27,894 bases of DNA from UBA1422 sp041859095 (GCA_041859095.1 JBHEKY010000005.1:1-27894), one strand, 5' to 3'; counted from the stretch's first letter, positions 7,860 to 16,411 are shown. The notes: generated from the letters alone by a model not told the origin. Numbers and translations are program-made.

Positions 7860-10358
7860 ATGGCTGAACAGAAAAAACGGGGACCGGGAAGGCCACCCGG
7901 CTCAAAAAACAAAAATTCTACAAAAGCTTCTAACAGACCCAAGACCGCCACTACGACCGCAGAGGAAGCATCAAAAAAAATATTTACCACAGAACCAAGG
8001 GTACGTGATGAAATTGGAGCGATTATTTTAATTGCCTTTGGTGTTTTTTTAATTATCGCACTACAGACTGATTTAGTAGGGGTTGTGGGCAAAGCCATTT
8101 CAGATTTCCTAAAAGGTTCCTTTGGATTTGGCGCTTATTTTCTGCCATATTTCCTAATCATTTATGCTTTACTAATTTTCGTGGGTCTTGTGGTTCCTTT
8201 TTCTTTGAGGACCGGTGTTATTCTCACATTGTTGTATTTAACATTAGATTTGATAAATTCGGCACGTTATGCAGCGGGTATGGAATATGGTATTTTAGGA
8301 ATTCGGGAGGTTTATACCGAAGGCATCGCCCTCATTAACGGTGGCGTTTTTGGGATGTATGCGGGCAGCACAATCTATGATCTGATTGGAATTGTTGGCC
8401 TTTACCTACTATGTGGGGTGTTGGTATTGGTTTTTGTTATGCTATTAATCAATACGCCAATCTCTAGATTTCTCGAACATGCCAAAGAGCGTAAAATTAT
8501 GAGAGATCAAGACCGGAAAGTAGCGCTTACCGAAGAAGAAGTTAGAAAATCAGATCGAGAACGCCGATGGGCGGAGGCAGCCTTAGAAAAAAGTAGAAAA
8601 CTGGATCAGGATACTGATTGTCCACCTTTTGAGATCGACACATCAAGCAAACAGACTCCTCAAATGCCTAAATACCAAGAAGAAACTATGACCCCATTTT
8701 TTGACGACGACTTGTCCGATGGCCAGCGAAAAATTTTGGATATGGTGCAAGACGATAGTCTTTTTGAAAAAGATCATCCCACAAAAACCACGGGGCTAAG
8801 ATCATCCTTTGGTCTTTCTGGTGAAAAATCTGTTGATGCTACTGCGTCGGGTTTAGCTGACAAAGCTTCTGATGCCATTCCGGTGGTTTATCCAAAGACA
8901 CCGGGCCGGTACGTTTTGCCATCATTGGATTTATTAAAGAAAGTAACAAAAAATACAGCACAGAAAGGTCTGAATCAAGGGCTGAATGAACGTGCTGCCT
9001 TGCTGGAACATACTTTGCGCAGTTTCAATGTGGAAGCAAAGGTTACGAATGTGATTGAAGGCCCTTCTGTAACCAGATTCGAAATACAGCCTGCCGTTGG
9101 TGTCAAAGTATCGAGTATCGTTCGCCTTGCAGATGACATTGCGCTTAACCTTCGTGCAAAAAGCATCAGATTGGAAGCCCCGATTCCAGGCAAAGCTGCT
9201 GTAGGAATTGAAGTTGAAAACGAACAGCGTGAGATGGTCTCGATACGGGAAATCATTGAGTCCAAAGAATTTCAGAGTCACAAATCAAAACTTGCTTTTG
9301 CAGTAGGAAAAGACATTGGCGGGAATGCGATTGTTGCCGATCTGTCAAAAATGCCCCATTTATTAATTGCCGGTGCAACAGGTTCCGGGAAGAGCGTTTG
9401 CATCAATGCGATTATTTCCAGTTTGCTGTGCAAGGCTCGTCCGGAGGAAGTTAAACTTGTCTTGATAGACCCAAAAATGGTGGAATTAGGAAATTATAAC
9501 GGGATTCCACATTTATTGATTCCGGTTGTTACAGACTCCACCAAGGCGGCAGCTGCATTGAACTGGGCAGTAGGTGAGATGACAGGTCGATATAAGAAAT
9601 TTGCTGCGGTAGGAGCAAGGGATATTGCCACTTATAATAATCTGATGAAAGATAGCAGACAGAAAGAAGAATTGCTTCCGCAGATTGTAGTCATCATTGA
9701 TGAGCTGGCGGATTTGATGATGGTTGCAAGCAGCCAGGTGGAAGATGCCATCTGTAGGTTAGCACAACTGGCTAGAGGAGCAGGTATGCATTTAATCGTT
9801 GCGACGCAACGACCGTCAGTCGACGTCATAACAGGTTTAATTAAAGCAAATATCCCATCGAGAATTGCATTTATGGTTTCCTCGCAAATAGACTCGAGGA
9901 CCATCATTGATATGCCTGGGGCCGAGAAATTGGTAGGCAACGGCGACATGTTGTTTAAACCTCAGGACTTAAATAAACCAAAGAGAATTCAAGCCCCATA
10001 TATTTCCGACCACGAGGTCAATAACATCATCGATCATGTAAAAAGCCAAATGGAAGGTTCTGTTGAGTATTCCGGAGAAGTGATGGAACACATCGAACGT
10101 GGCAATAATTACAGCAGTGCTGATGAGAAGGACGATTTGCTGCCTGATTGCATCGAAATGGTGGTTAGAGCGGGACAAGCATCGGTTTCCATGCTTCAGC
10201 GAAGATTCAGACTCGGATATAACAGAGCTGCTAGAATCATGGATATGATGGAAGCCCGTGGCATAGTCGGACCAGCGGATGGATCAAAACCAAGGATAAT
10301 TTTAATGACAGAAGCAGAACTTGAAAAAATGAAAGAAGAAAATGGAGATTATTCGTGA
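7860..10358 (+). CDS. ftsK: DNA translocase FtsK/SpoIIIE family
   Basis: 832 residues from ATG 7860, with AAAGGAG upstream. This is a membrane-anchored hexameric ATPase that pumps DNA through the division or sporulation septum. Residues 1-45 are basic and contain an AT-hook-like GPGRPPGSKNK. Several membrane segments follow between about 52 and 200. A charged linker runs to about 350, then the motor. Walker A is GATGSGKS (505-512) and Walker B is VVIIDELAD (D614, E615). The C-terminal winged-helix gamma domain (about 757-820, GQASVSMLQRRFRLGYNRAARIMD in part) would read KOPS/SRS-type polar sequences. The size matches SpoIIIE/SftA-class proteins of Firmicutes; FtsK and SpoIIIE roles cannot be separated from sequence. 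Its TGA overlaps the rimO GTG by four bases. Confidence 0.96.
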   Translation: MAEQKKRGPGRPPGSKNKNSTKASNRPKTATTTAEEASKKIFTTEPRVRDEIGAIILIAFGVFLIIALQTDLVGVVGKAISDFLKGSFGFGAYFLPYFLIIYALLIFVGLVVPFSLRTGVILTLLYLTLDLINSARYAAGMEYGILGIREVYTEGIALINGGVFGMYAGSTIYDLIGIVGLYLLCGVLVLVFVMLLINTPISRFLEHAKERKIMRDQDRKVALTEEEVRKSDRERRWAEAALEKSRKLDQDTDCPPFEIDTSSKQTPQMPKYQEETMTPFFDDDLSDGQRKILDMVQDDSLFEKDHPTKTTGLRSSFGLSGEKSVDATASGLADKASDAIPVVYPKTPGRYVLPSLDLLKKVTKNTAQKGLNQGLNERAALLEHTLRSFNVEAKVTNVIEGPSVTRFEIQPAVGVKVSSIVRLADDIALNLRAKSIRLEAPIPGKAAVGIEVENEQREMVSIREIIESKEFQSHKSKLAFAVGKDIGGNAIVADLSKMPHLLIAGATGSGKSVCINAIISSLLCKARPEEVKLVLIDPKMVELGNYNGIPHLLIPVVTDSTKAAAALNWAVGEMTGRYKKFAAVGARDIATYNNLMKDSRQKEELLPQIVVIIDELADLMMVASSQVEDAICRLAQLARGAGMHLIVATQRPSVDVITGLIKANIPSRIAFMVSSQIDSRTIIDMPGAEKLVGNGDMLFKPQDLNKPKRIQAPYISDHEVNNIIDHVKSQMEGSVEYSGEVMEHIERGNNYSSADEKDDLLPDCIEMVVRAGQASVSMLQRRFRLGYNRAARIMDMMEARGIVGPADGSKPRIILMTEAELEKMKEENGDYS

Positions 10359-11695
10359 GAATATATATCGAGACTCTTGGTTGCCCCAAAAATGAGAACG
10401 ATTCTGATTTAATTGGCGGACGTTTGGAGCAGGCAGGCCATAAAATTGTCAACGATTCCCCTAAAGCAGATGTGATTATTGTAAATACTTGCGGGTTTAT
10501 CAATGATGCAAAAAAAGAATCCATTGATACAATTTTAGAAATGGCCAGAACAAAAAAGTCGGATGCGATTTTAGTGGTATCCGGTTGTCTAACACAACGG
10601 TATGGAGAAGAATTATACAGAGAGATTCCGGAAGCTGATATTATTCTTGGGGTCAACGATTATGAAAAATTACCTGAGATTTTGTCTGCATATCAAGCAG
10701 GAAAGCGCCAAAAATACCTGAGCCTTACACCAAATCCAGACGATTGGCATTTGCGTCGCCTACCGGGTCAACTGCACAAAGCCACCCTCAAAATTGCCGA
10801 GGGTTGTGATAATTGTTGCACCTACTGTGTCATACCACAAATCAGAGGCTCGTATCGCAGCAGACCCATGGAGGAATTAATGGCCGAGGCTGGCTGGCTA
10901 GCCCAAAATGGCTGCAAAGAACTGATTCTGATAGCGCAGGACGTCACAGCCTATGGGATTGATCTTTACAAAAAATTAGCATTACCGGAACTTTTATCTT
11001 CCCTCTGCACCATCGAAGGCCTTCGATGGATTCGTCTGATGTATTGTTATGAAGATCGGATAACAGACGAACTCATTAATATGATGGCACAAGAACCGAA
11101 AATTTGTCATTACATTGATATCCCCCTGCAACACTATAGTCTGTCGATTCTTCAGTCCATGAAACGACGGTCAACGCCGGATAGCATAATAAGCACAATC
11201 CAACGATTGCGACAGGCGATGCCTGATATCCACATTCGAACAACCTTTATTACTGGTTTTCCGGGCGAAACGTTTGAAGATTACGACAAACTTCATAATC
11301 TGATAACTGAAATACGATTTGAGCGACTTGGCGTATTTGCCTATTCTCGGGAAGAAGGCACTCCGGCGGGCGAAATGAAAGGTCAGATTTCTGAAAAAGT
11401 AAAAACAGACAGACGGGATGGAATCATGATGCGCCAAATGGAAATCTCCCGAGAACTGAATCATAATAAAATTGGTCAAACCATGGAGGTCATCATTGAT
11501 GAGTTAGATAGCCAAACGACGGATTCGGAATTAGGCACTCGCCAATTTCATTATATTGGCAGAACGAAATATGACGCACCAGAGATCGATCACTCTGTAT
11601 TGATTCAAACTAATATAGCCCATGAACCAGGGGATTTGATACAGGTTCTCATTACGGATGGATTCGATTATGATATTGTAGGCTTGGAGGTTTAG
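10355..11695 (+). CDS. rimO: Ribosomal protein S12 methylthiotransferase RimO
   Basis: 446 residues from GTG 10355, which overlaps the ftsK stop (GTGA); a modest GGAGA lies upstream, so coupling to ftsK translation is likely. RimO adds a methylthio group to the conserved Asp of ribosomal protein S12 using two [4Fe-4S] clusters. The N-terminal UPF0004 domain opens with RIYIETLGCPKNENDSD and carries the cluster cysteines in LGC, NTCGF and SGCL. The radical SAM motif is C151-x3-C155-x2-C158 (CDNCCTYC). A TRAM domain occupies about 370-446. The ETLGCPKN opening favours RimO over the tRNA enzyme MiaB. Confidence 0.95.
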   Translation: MRIYIETLGCPKNENDSDLIGGRLEQAGHKIVNDSPKADVIIVNTCGFINDAKKESIDTILEMARTKKSDAILVVSGCLTQRYGEELYREIPEADIILGVNDYEKLPEILSAYQAGKRQKYLSLTPNPDDWHLRRLPGQLHKATLKIAEGCDNCCTYCVIPQIRGSYRSRPMEELMAEAGWLAQNGCKELILIAQDVTAYGIDLYKKLALPELLSSLCTIEGLRWIRLMYCYEDRITDELINMMAQEPKICHYIDIPLQHYSLSILQSMKRRSTPDSIISTIQRLRQAMPDIHIRTTFITGFPGETFEDYDKLHNLITEIRFERLGVFAYSREEGTPAGEMKGQISEKVKTDRRDGIMMRQMEISRELNHNKIGQTMEVIIDELDSQTTDSELGTRQFHYIGRTKYDAPEIDHSVLIQTNIAHEPGDLIQVLITDGFDYDIVGLEV

Positions 11696-11696
11696 T

Positions 11697-12224
11697 ATGA
11701 ATTTACCCAATCAATTGACGCTAGGAAGATTCGTCGCGGTTCCATTTTTTATCGCATTGTATCTGATGGGATGGGATATCTTTGCAGCAGTGTTGTTTAT
11801 CCTGGCCTCTGCAACGGATGCGTTAGACGGCTATTTGGCTAGAAAAAACAATTTGGTTACAAATTTTGGAAAAATTATGGACCCATTGGCGGATAAAGTT
11901 CTCGTAGTATCGGCATTGGTGTTATTGGTTGAATCAGGAGAAGTGGCTGGGTGGATGCTTGTAGTAATTTTAACAAGGGAATTTGCTGTTGCCGGACTTC
12001 GCACGGTCGCTGCAGCTGACGGAAAAGTCATTGCTGCCGGTGTTACTGGAAAAATCAAAACAGTTCTTCAGATGTTGGCTGTCCCTTTACTCTTACTCAA
12101 CAATTGGCCATTTAACTATATCAATTTCCCTATGGATCAGGTGCTTCTTTGGGCTTGTGTAATCATGACCGTCGTTTCGGGAACGGAATACATTGCAAAG
12201 AATCTCTCCGTTTTCAAAGGGTAG
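11697..12224 (+). CDS. pgsA: CDP-diacylglycerol--glycerol-3-phosphate 3-phosphatidyltransferase
   Basis: 175 residues, a small membrane enzyme that makes phosphatidylglycerol phosphate, the first committed step to phosphatidylglycerol and cardiolipin. The full CDP-alcohol phosphatidyltransferase signature is present: D41-x2-D44-G45-x2-A48-R49-x8-G58-x3-D62-x3-D66. The start MNLPNQLTLGRF is typical of PgsA (substrate glycerol-3-phosphate) and the rest is mostly hydrophobic helices. It begins one base after the rimO stop, with GGAGGT inside the rimO end. The rimO-pgsA-cinA-recA order is common in Clostridia. Confidence 0.95.
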   Translation: MNLPNQLTLGRFVAVPFFIALYLMGWDIFAAVLFILASATDALDGYLARKNNLVTNFGKIMDPLADKVLVVSALVLLVESGEVAGWMLVVILTREFAVAGLRTVAAADGKVIAAGVTGKIKTVLQMLAVPLLLLNNWPFNYINFPMDQVLLWACVIMTVVSGTEYIAKNLSVFKG

Positions 12225-12237
12225 AAAAGAGGAATAG

Positions 12238-13485
12238 ATGCAGGCATCCATATTAAGCGTTGGAACAGAGCTTTTGTTCGGCCAGACCATCAATACAAAC
12301 GCAGCCTTTTTATCCGAACGGCTTAATCGAATGGGCATTGACGTGATGTATCATTTTACGGTTGGGGACAATCCGAATCGACTTGAAGAAATCCTGGAAG
12401 AAGCGTTGACCAAAACGGATTTGGTTATCACCACAGGCGGATTGGGACCTACACAGGATGACCTGACCAAAGAAATCGTTAGCAAAGTCATGAAGGATGA
12501 AATGGTTCTGAATGAGCCGGCATTACTAGCCATTCAACAGTTTTTTCTTAAAGTGAACCGTCCGATGACCGATAACAATTTAAAACAAGCCTATGTACCC
12601 AAAAGTGCATTGGTGCTTCAAAATGAAATGGGAACCGCGCCCGGATTTGTTCTGACACTTCAAAACAAAACCGTTGCATGCCTACCGGGACCACCAAGAG
12701 AAATGTCAACAATGTTTGATTCCTCTCTGGCACCTTATCTTGATAAAATGACGGGTTTTAGCATTTTTTATCGGTTGATAAGGACCTATGGCATTGGAGA
12801 ATCGGCATTGGAGACTACTTTGATGGATTTGATTGATCTGCAGACGGATCCCACAATCGCCACTTATGCTATGGAAGGAGAGTGCTATCTCCGTGTAACA
12901 TCAAAGCAAAGCACCATGGAAGAAGCGGTCACAAGGGTAGATGATATGACTCGTCGAATCGAATCAAGAATCGGACAATATATTTATAGCTTAGAGAATC
13001 AAAATCTTGTTGATGTTGTGGCATCTATACTAATAGCAAAAAAACTCACTATTTCATGTGCAGAATCCTGCACTGGCGGACTGTTTGCAGCAACATTGAC
13101 TCGCGTGCCGGGCATTTCCGCAGTGTTTGACAGAAGCTTTGTTACCTACAGTAATCAAGCGAAAATGGATGAATTGGGCGTAAAATCTGAAACGTTGCAG
13201 AAATTTGGATCGGTGAGCCGAGAAACCGCCGCTGAAATGGCAAATGGTGTATTTCAAAAAACCGCAAGCAACATCTGTATCGCGGTTACTGGCATTGCAG
13301 GACCCGATGGAGGGACGCCTGAAAAGCCCATTGGCCTTGTGCTTATTTCTTTGATCTATACCGACAAAGAAGGAATTCAGCAAATCTATGAAGAAGAGAA
13401 ATACATTCAACGAAATCATCGAGAAAAGAATCGAGAAATCACCGTACTTGCAATGTTGCATAAAATATATGAGTGCTTGTTGTAA
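12238..13485 (+). CDS. cinA: CinA family protein (nicotinamide-nucleotide amidase)
   Basis: 415 residues, the full two-domain form. The N-terminal molybdopterin-binding-like domain (about 1-170) shows ASILSVGTELLFGQTINTNA, the TTGGLGPTQDD loop and CLPGPPREM. The C-terminal domain (about 255-415) is the nicotinamide mononucleotide deamidase (PncC-type), with SCAESCTGGL and VTGIAGPDGGTPEKPIG. In other bacteria CinA proteins salvage NMN and hydrolyse ADP-ribose; the name comes from competence regulons in streptococci, which need not apply here. The start ATG 12238 has AAGAGGA upstream and follows pgsA by 13 bases. It is the last gene of the uppP operon, and recA follows after a 152-base gap with its own promoter. 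Confidence 0.95.
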   Translation: MQASILSVGTELLFGQTINTNAAFLSERLNRMGIDVMYHFTVGDNPNRLEEILEEALTKTDLVITTGGLGPTQDDLTKEIVSKVMKDEMVLNEPALLAIQQFFLKVNRPMTDNNLKQAYVPKSALVLQNEMGTAPGFVLTLQNKTVACLPGPPREMSTMFDSSLAPYLDKMTGFSIFYRLIRTYGIGESALETTLMDLIDLQTDPTIATYAMEGECYLRVTSKQSTMEEAVTRVDDMTRRIESRIGQYIYSLENQNLVDVVASILIAKKLTISCAESCTGGLFAATLTRVPGISAVFDRSFVTYSNQAKMDELGVKSETLQKFGSVSRETAAEMANGVFQKTASNICIAVTGIAGPDGGTPEKPIGLVLISLIYTDKEGIQQIYEEEKYIQRNHREKNREITVLAMLHKIYECLL

Positions 13486-13566
13486 ATTAAATTACAATAT
13501 GTGAATAATAGTAAATAATTACATATATTTACAATTGCCCACTTTTATGCTAATATAAATTATTAC

Positions 13567-13595
13567 TTGACCTTTTTCCTTTGATAAGCTATCAT
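13567..13595 (+). promoter_or_regulatory. recA promoter
   Basis: TTGACC (13567-13572), a 17-base spacer and TATCAT (13590-13595) give a near-consensus sigma-A promoter. Each box matches at five of six positions. Initiation is predicted near 13602, just ahead of or at the LexA box. Confidence 0.82.
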
Positions 13596-13603
13596 AAAAA
13601 CAA

Positions 13604-13615
13604 GAACAAATGTTC
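13604..13615. promoter_or_regulatory. LexA (SOS) operator of recA
   Basis: GAACAAATGTTC is a perfect GAAC-N4-GTTC site, the form bound by LexA/DinR in Firmicutes. It lies eight bases after the -10 box, at the predicted transcription start, and 22 bases before the recA start codon. LexA bound here would block transcription until DNA damage triggers its RecA-assisted cleavage. No lexA gene is in the window. Confidence 0.88.
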
Positions 13616-13637
13616 GCTATTGAATGGAGGTATTGCA

Positions 13638-14711
13638 TTGAGCATCAACAAAGACGACAAAGAAAGGGCACTTGAGGCTGCCCTGAACCAGATAGAGAAG
13701 CAATTCGGCAAAGGATCCATCATGAGGCTGGGTGATGATTCACTCCATATGAATATTGATACTATATCTACCGGTTCCATTAGTTTGGACATCGCCACAG
13801 GAGTAGGGGGCATACCCAAAGGAAGAATAATTGAGGTTTTTGGACCGGAATCATCCGGTAAGACGACGCTGGCACTACATATGATCGCAGAAACCCAAAA
13901 GGTTGGGGGCAAGGCAGCATTTATTGATGCCGAGCATGCACTTGATCCTGAATATGCCCGTAAATTGGGTGTTGTCATTGATGATTTGCTGGTTTCTCAA
14001 CCAGATACAGGAGAACAAGCCCTCGAAATTTGCGAAATGTTGGTGAGAAGTGGCGCTTTGGATATTGTTGTCATAGATTCCGTTGCAGCATTGGTCCCCA
14101 AAAACGAAATCGCTGGCGAAATGGGAGACAGTCATATGGGGTTGCAGGCAAGACTCATGTCTCAAGCACTTCGAAAGTTGGCCGGTGTTATCAACAAAAC
14201 TAATTCCTCCGTTATTTTTATCAACCAATTAAGAGAAAAAGTAGGAGTCATGTTTGGTAGCCCGGAAGTAACAACCGGAGGTAGAGCTTTAAAATTCTAC
14301 GCTACGATGCGTTTCGATGTTCGAAGAATTGAAACCATCAAAGTCGGAGACAGCATGGTGGGGAACAGAACGCGAGTAAAAATAGTAAAAAACAAAGTCG
14401 CTCCGCCATTCAAACAAGCGGAATTTGACATCATGTATGGGTTTGGCATTTCTAGAGAAGGGGATGTTTTGGATTGCGCAGTTGAAGAAAAAGTGATCGA
14501 AAAGGCTGGCTCCTGGTTCAGCTTTGATGGTGTACGGATTGGTCAAGGCAGGGAAAATGTTAAGACATACTTGAAGGACAACCCTGACATCATGAACAAA
14601 ATCGAAAAAATACTGCTCGAAAAAATCAAAAAACCCGAAGAAATCGGGGTTGCACTTCATGATCAACCCTTGATTCCCATGGTTGATGAAGATGGCGTCA
14701 TTCTTGACTAA
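13638..14711 (+). CDS. recA: Recombinase RecA
   Basis: 357 residues from TTG 13638. ATGGAGGT (13624-13631) is six bases ahead of it, and the resulting SINKDDKERALEAAL start matches other RecA proteins. The open frame continues upstream to 13581, but that part would cross the promoter and LexA box. Walker A is GPESSGKT (69-76). KGSIMRLGD, the NQLREKVGVMFGSPEVTTGG loop-2 region and a C-terminal acidic tail are present. RecA forms filaments on single-stranded DNA for homologous recombination and triggers LexA self-cleavage. It is a single-gene unit with its own promoter, operator and terminator. Confidence 0.98.
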   Translation: MSINKDDKERALEAALNQIEKQFGKGSIMRLGDDSLHMNIDTISTGSISLDIATGVGGIPKGRIIEVFGPESSGKTTLALHMIAETQKVGGKAAFIDAEHALDPEYARKLGVVIDDLLVSQPDTGEQALEICEMLVRSGALDIVVIDSVAALVPKNEIAGEMGDSHMGLQARLMSQALRKLAGVINKTNSSVIFINQLREKVGVMFGSPEVTTGGRALKFYATMRFDVRRIETIKVGDSMVGNRTRVKIVKNKVAPPFKQAEFDIMYGFGISREGDVLDCAVEEKVIEKAGSWFSFDGVRIGQGRENVKTYLKDNPDIMNKIEKILLEKIKKPEEIGVALHDQPLIPMVDEDGVILD

Positions 14712-14730
14712 ATCACACTATTAATTGTTT

Positions 14731-14760
14731 AAAACCGCCATCTACCCGTTGGCGGTTTTT
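14731..14760 (+). terminator. Intrinsic terminator after recA
   Basis: AAAACCGCCA (14731-14740), a nine-base loop and TGGCGGTTTT (14750-14759) form a 10-bp perfect stem ending in a run of five T (14756-14760), 20 bases after the recA stop. Confidence 0.92.
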
Positions 14761-14780
14761 CTGTACAGGTGAAGTAGTGG

Positions 14781-14809
14781 TTGAGAAATGGTTCATTTCG
14801 GGGTATTAT
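14781..14809 (+). promoter_or_regulatory. Promoter of the aldehyde dehydrogenase gene
   Basis: TTGAGA (14781-14786), a 17-base spacer and TATTAT (14804-14809) make a good sigma-A promoter, each box one mismatch from consensus. It lies 38 bases before the gene and just after the recA terminator, so the gene has an independent promoter. Confidence 0.75.
14785..14799. promoter_or_regulatory. Candidate operator: perfect 6-bp palindrome in the promoter spacer
   Basis: GAAATG-GTT-CATTTC is a perfect inverted repeat lying between the -35 and -10 boxes of the aldehyde dehydrogenase promoter and overlapping the last two bases of the -35. The position is typical for a repressor site. The binding protein is unknown and no regulator gene is adjacent. 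Confidence 0.5.
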
Positions 14810-14847
14810 ATGATTGTTGTTGAATCAAAACACAGAAAGGTAATAAA

Positions 14848-16227
14848 ATGACATCTCAAAATTTTGATAGTATCTCATATATCAATGAATATATTCTTCG
14901 CGGCCGACAGGCACAACAGATTCTTGAAACAAAAACCCAACAAGAAGTTGACGAAGCGGTCAAAGCCATCGCAAAAGTGATATATGATAACGCAGAAATG
15001 CTGGCGGAAATGGCAGTAGAAGAAACCGGAATGGGGAATATCCCCGATAAAATTATAAAAAATAAAGCAAAAGCGGGAATGATTTGGAATCATCTTCGAG
15101 GAAAGAAGTCACGAGGCATCATCAATCGCAACGAACAAACCGGAATCACTGAATTTGCCAAACCGATGGGCATTGTTGCGGCCATTACGCCATGCACCAA
15201 CCCAATTGTAACGCCCATGAGCAATGCCATGTTTGCCCTAAAGGCAGGGAATGCTATTATTGTGACTCCACACCACAAATCAATCAAATCAAGTACAGTC
15301 ACTGTAGAGTTAATGAATCAAGCACTCAAAGAATTAAAAATGCCAGAAAACTTGATACAGATTCTTGATGTCCAGTCCAGAGAAAACACAAAAAATTTGA
15401 TTTCATCTGCTGATGTGGTTGTTGCAACCGGTGGTTCAGGCATGGTGCAGGCAGCCTATAGCTCAGGCAGACCGGCCCTTGGTGTAGGAGCGGGAAATGT
15501 ACAGTGCATATTGGACAGCGGAATTGATTTGCAGGACGCGGTGCAGAAGGTAATCACAGGACGTGCATTTGACAATGGCATTATCTGTTCCGGAGAGCAG
15601 TCGGTGATTTGTCCAAAATCAGAATTCGAAGAGATTATAAAAGTTTTTGAAGCCAATGGCGCATATATTGTCAGAGATGCTGACGAAAAGCAGAAGCTTC
15701 GAAGCGCTCTGTTTGAGGACGGAAAACCAAATCGACACTCGATTGGTCAGTCCCCACAAAAAATCGCTGATTTGGCCGGTATTAGCCTTCCTGAGGGCAC
15801 TCGTGTCATTGTTGTTGAAGGGGAAGGAACTGCAGAAGTGGATGTGCTCGGTAAAGAAAAAATGGCACCCGTTCTTTCTGCATATACCTATGAGGATTTC
15901 CGGGAAGCCGTTGAAATTGCAAGACGAAACCTAGAAATAGAAGGAAAGGGGCATAGTGTCTCAATCCATTCTAATAATAAACGGAACATTGAATATGCAG
16001 GTGAAGAACTTTGCGTTTCAAGAATCGTGATTAATCAAACATGCGCCACAAGTGCGGGTGGTAGCTATTTCAATGGACTAACTCCGACAAATACCTTGGG
16101 ATGCGGGTCCTGGGGGCACAACAGTATTTCGGAAAATCTTGATTTTAAGCATTTGATGAATGTATCGAGAGTGGCATATTTTATGACCGAAAACCATAAG
16201 CCTTCAGAAGAAGAATTGTGGCAATAA
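14848..16227 (+). CDS. CoA-acylating aldehyde dehydrogenase
   Basis: 459 residues of an ALDH-fold enzyme, closest by eye to the acetaldehyde dehydrogenase half of AdhE and to CoA-dependent succinate-semialdehyde or sulfoacetaldehyde dehydrogenases. The catalytic cysteine is C247 in NGIICSGEQSV, the CoA-acylating form of the motif. PMGIVAAITPCTNPI (107-120), the glycine-rich ATGGSGMVQAAYSSG and the GSWGHNSISENL C-terminal motif also fit this group. It would interconvert an aldehyde with its acyl-CoA using NAD(P)H; the substrate cannot be read from sequence. The iron alcohol dehydrogenase half of AdhE is absent, as are microcompartment genes and an N-terminal targeting extension. A ribosome binding site (AAAGGT) precedes ATG 14848. 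The gene has its own promoter and appears to stand alone between recA and rplU. Confidence 0.85.
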   Translation: MTSQNFDSISYINEYILRGRQAQQILETKTQQEVDEAVKAIAKVIYDNAEMLAEMAVEETGMGNIPDKIIKNKAKAGMIWNHLRGKKSRGIINRNEQTGITEFAKPMGIVAAITPCTNPIVTPMSNAMFALKAGNAIIVTPHHKSIKSSTVTVELMNQALKELKMPENLIQILDVQSRENTKNLISSADVVVATGGSGMVQAAYSSGRPALGVGAGNVQCILDSGIDLQDAVQKVITGRAFDNGIICSGEQSVICPKSEFEEIIKVFEANGAYIVRDADEKQKLRSALFEDGKPNRHSIGQSPQKIADLAGISLPEGTRVIVVEGEGTAEVDVLGKEKMAPVLSAYTYEDFREAVEIARRNLEIEGKGHSVSIHSNNKRNIEYAGEELCVSRIVINQTCATSAGGSYFNGLTPTNTLGCGSWGHNSISENLDFKHLMNVSRVAYFMTENHKPSEEELWQ

Positions 16228-16287
16228 TCGATTCTATATGACTACAGTAAGACACCGATGTAAGGCTCGAAAAAACGAAACAAATGT

Positions 16288-16316
16288 TTGACATTGCCCA
16301 TTCTCTATGTTAAGAT
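16288..16316 (+). promoter_or_regulatory. Promoter of the rplU-rpmA operon
   Basis: A perfect TTGACA (16288-16293), a 17-base spacer and TAAGAT (16311-16316). Initiation near 16323 would give a leader of about 90 bases before rplU. The 60 bases between the aldehyde dehydrogenase stop and this promoter show no clear terminator. Confidence 0.78.
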
Positions 16317-16321
16317 ATCAT

Positions 16322-16403
16322 ACTGTAAGCCGCTCAGAAAGGGTACCAAACGCTGCTGCATTTGCGGAGCTACCTATAATGGCGAGACTGGATAGAGGAG
16401 GTA
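16322..16403 (+). ncRNA. Ribosomal protein L21 leader (putative cis-regulatory RNA)
   Basis: The 5' leader of rplU begins ACTGTAAGCCGCTC and has a visible nested hairpin. GGTA (16342-16345) pairs with TACC (16371-16374). Inside it GCT...AGC and CTGC/GCGG close an ATTT loop. Position and general form fit the L21 leader family known upstream of rplU in low-GC Gram-positives, thought to bind L21 for feedback control. I identified it by context and hand folding only. The ribosome binding site GAGGAGGT ends just after it. Confidence 0.6.
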
Positions 16404-16411
16404 CATAAAAC

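Noticed and set aside
13511..13532. GTAAAT...ATTTAC inverted repeat between cinA and recA
   Set aside because: The stem is short and pure A/T with no T-tract; it is not a credible terminator, and I see no reason to call it an operator.
13581..13637. N-terminal extension of RecA from the upstream in-frame start
   Set aside because: It would cover the -10 box and the LexA operator, has no ribosome binding site and is unlike any RecA N-terminus.
16278..16289. AAACAAATGTTT, a palindrome sharing its ACAAATGT core with the recA LexA box, overlapping the rplU -35
   Set aside because: Both outer bases that define GAAC/GTTC are changed, and the gene is a ribosomal protein operon not expected in the SOS response. 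It is probably a chance palindrome.
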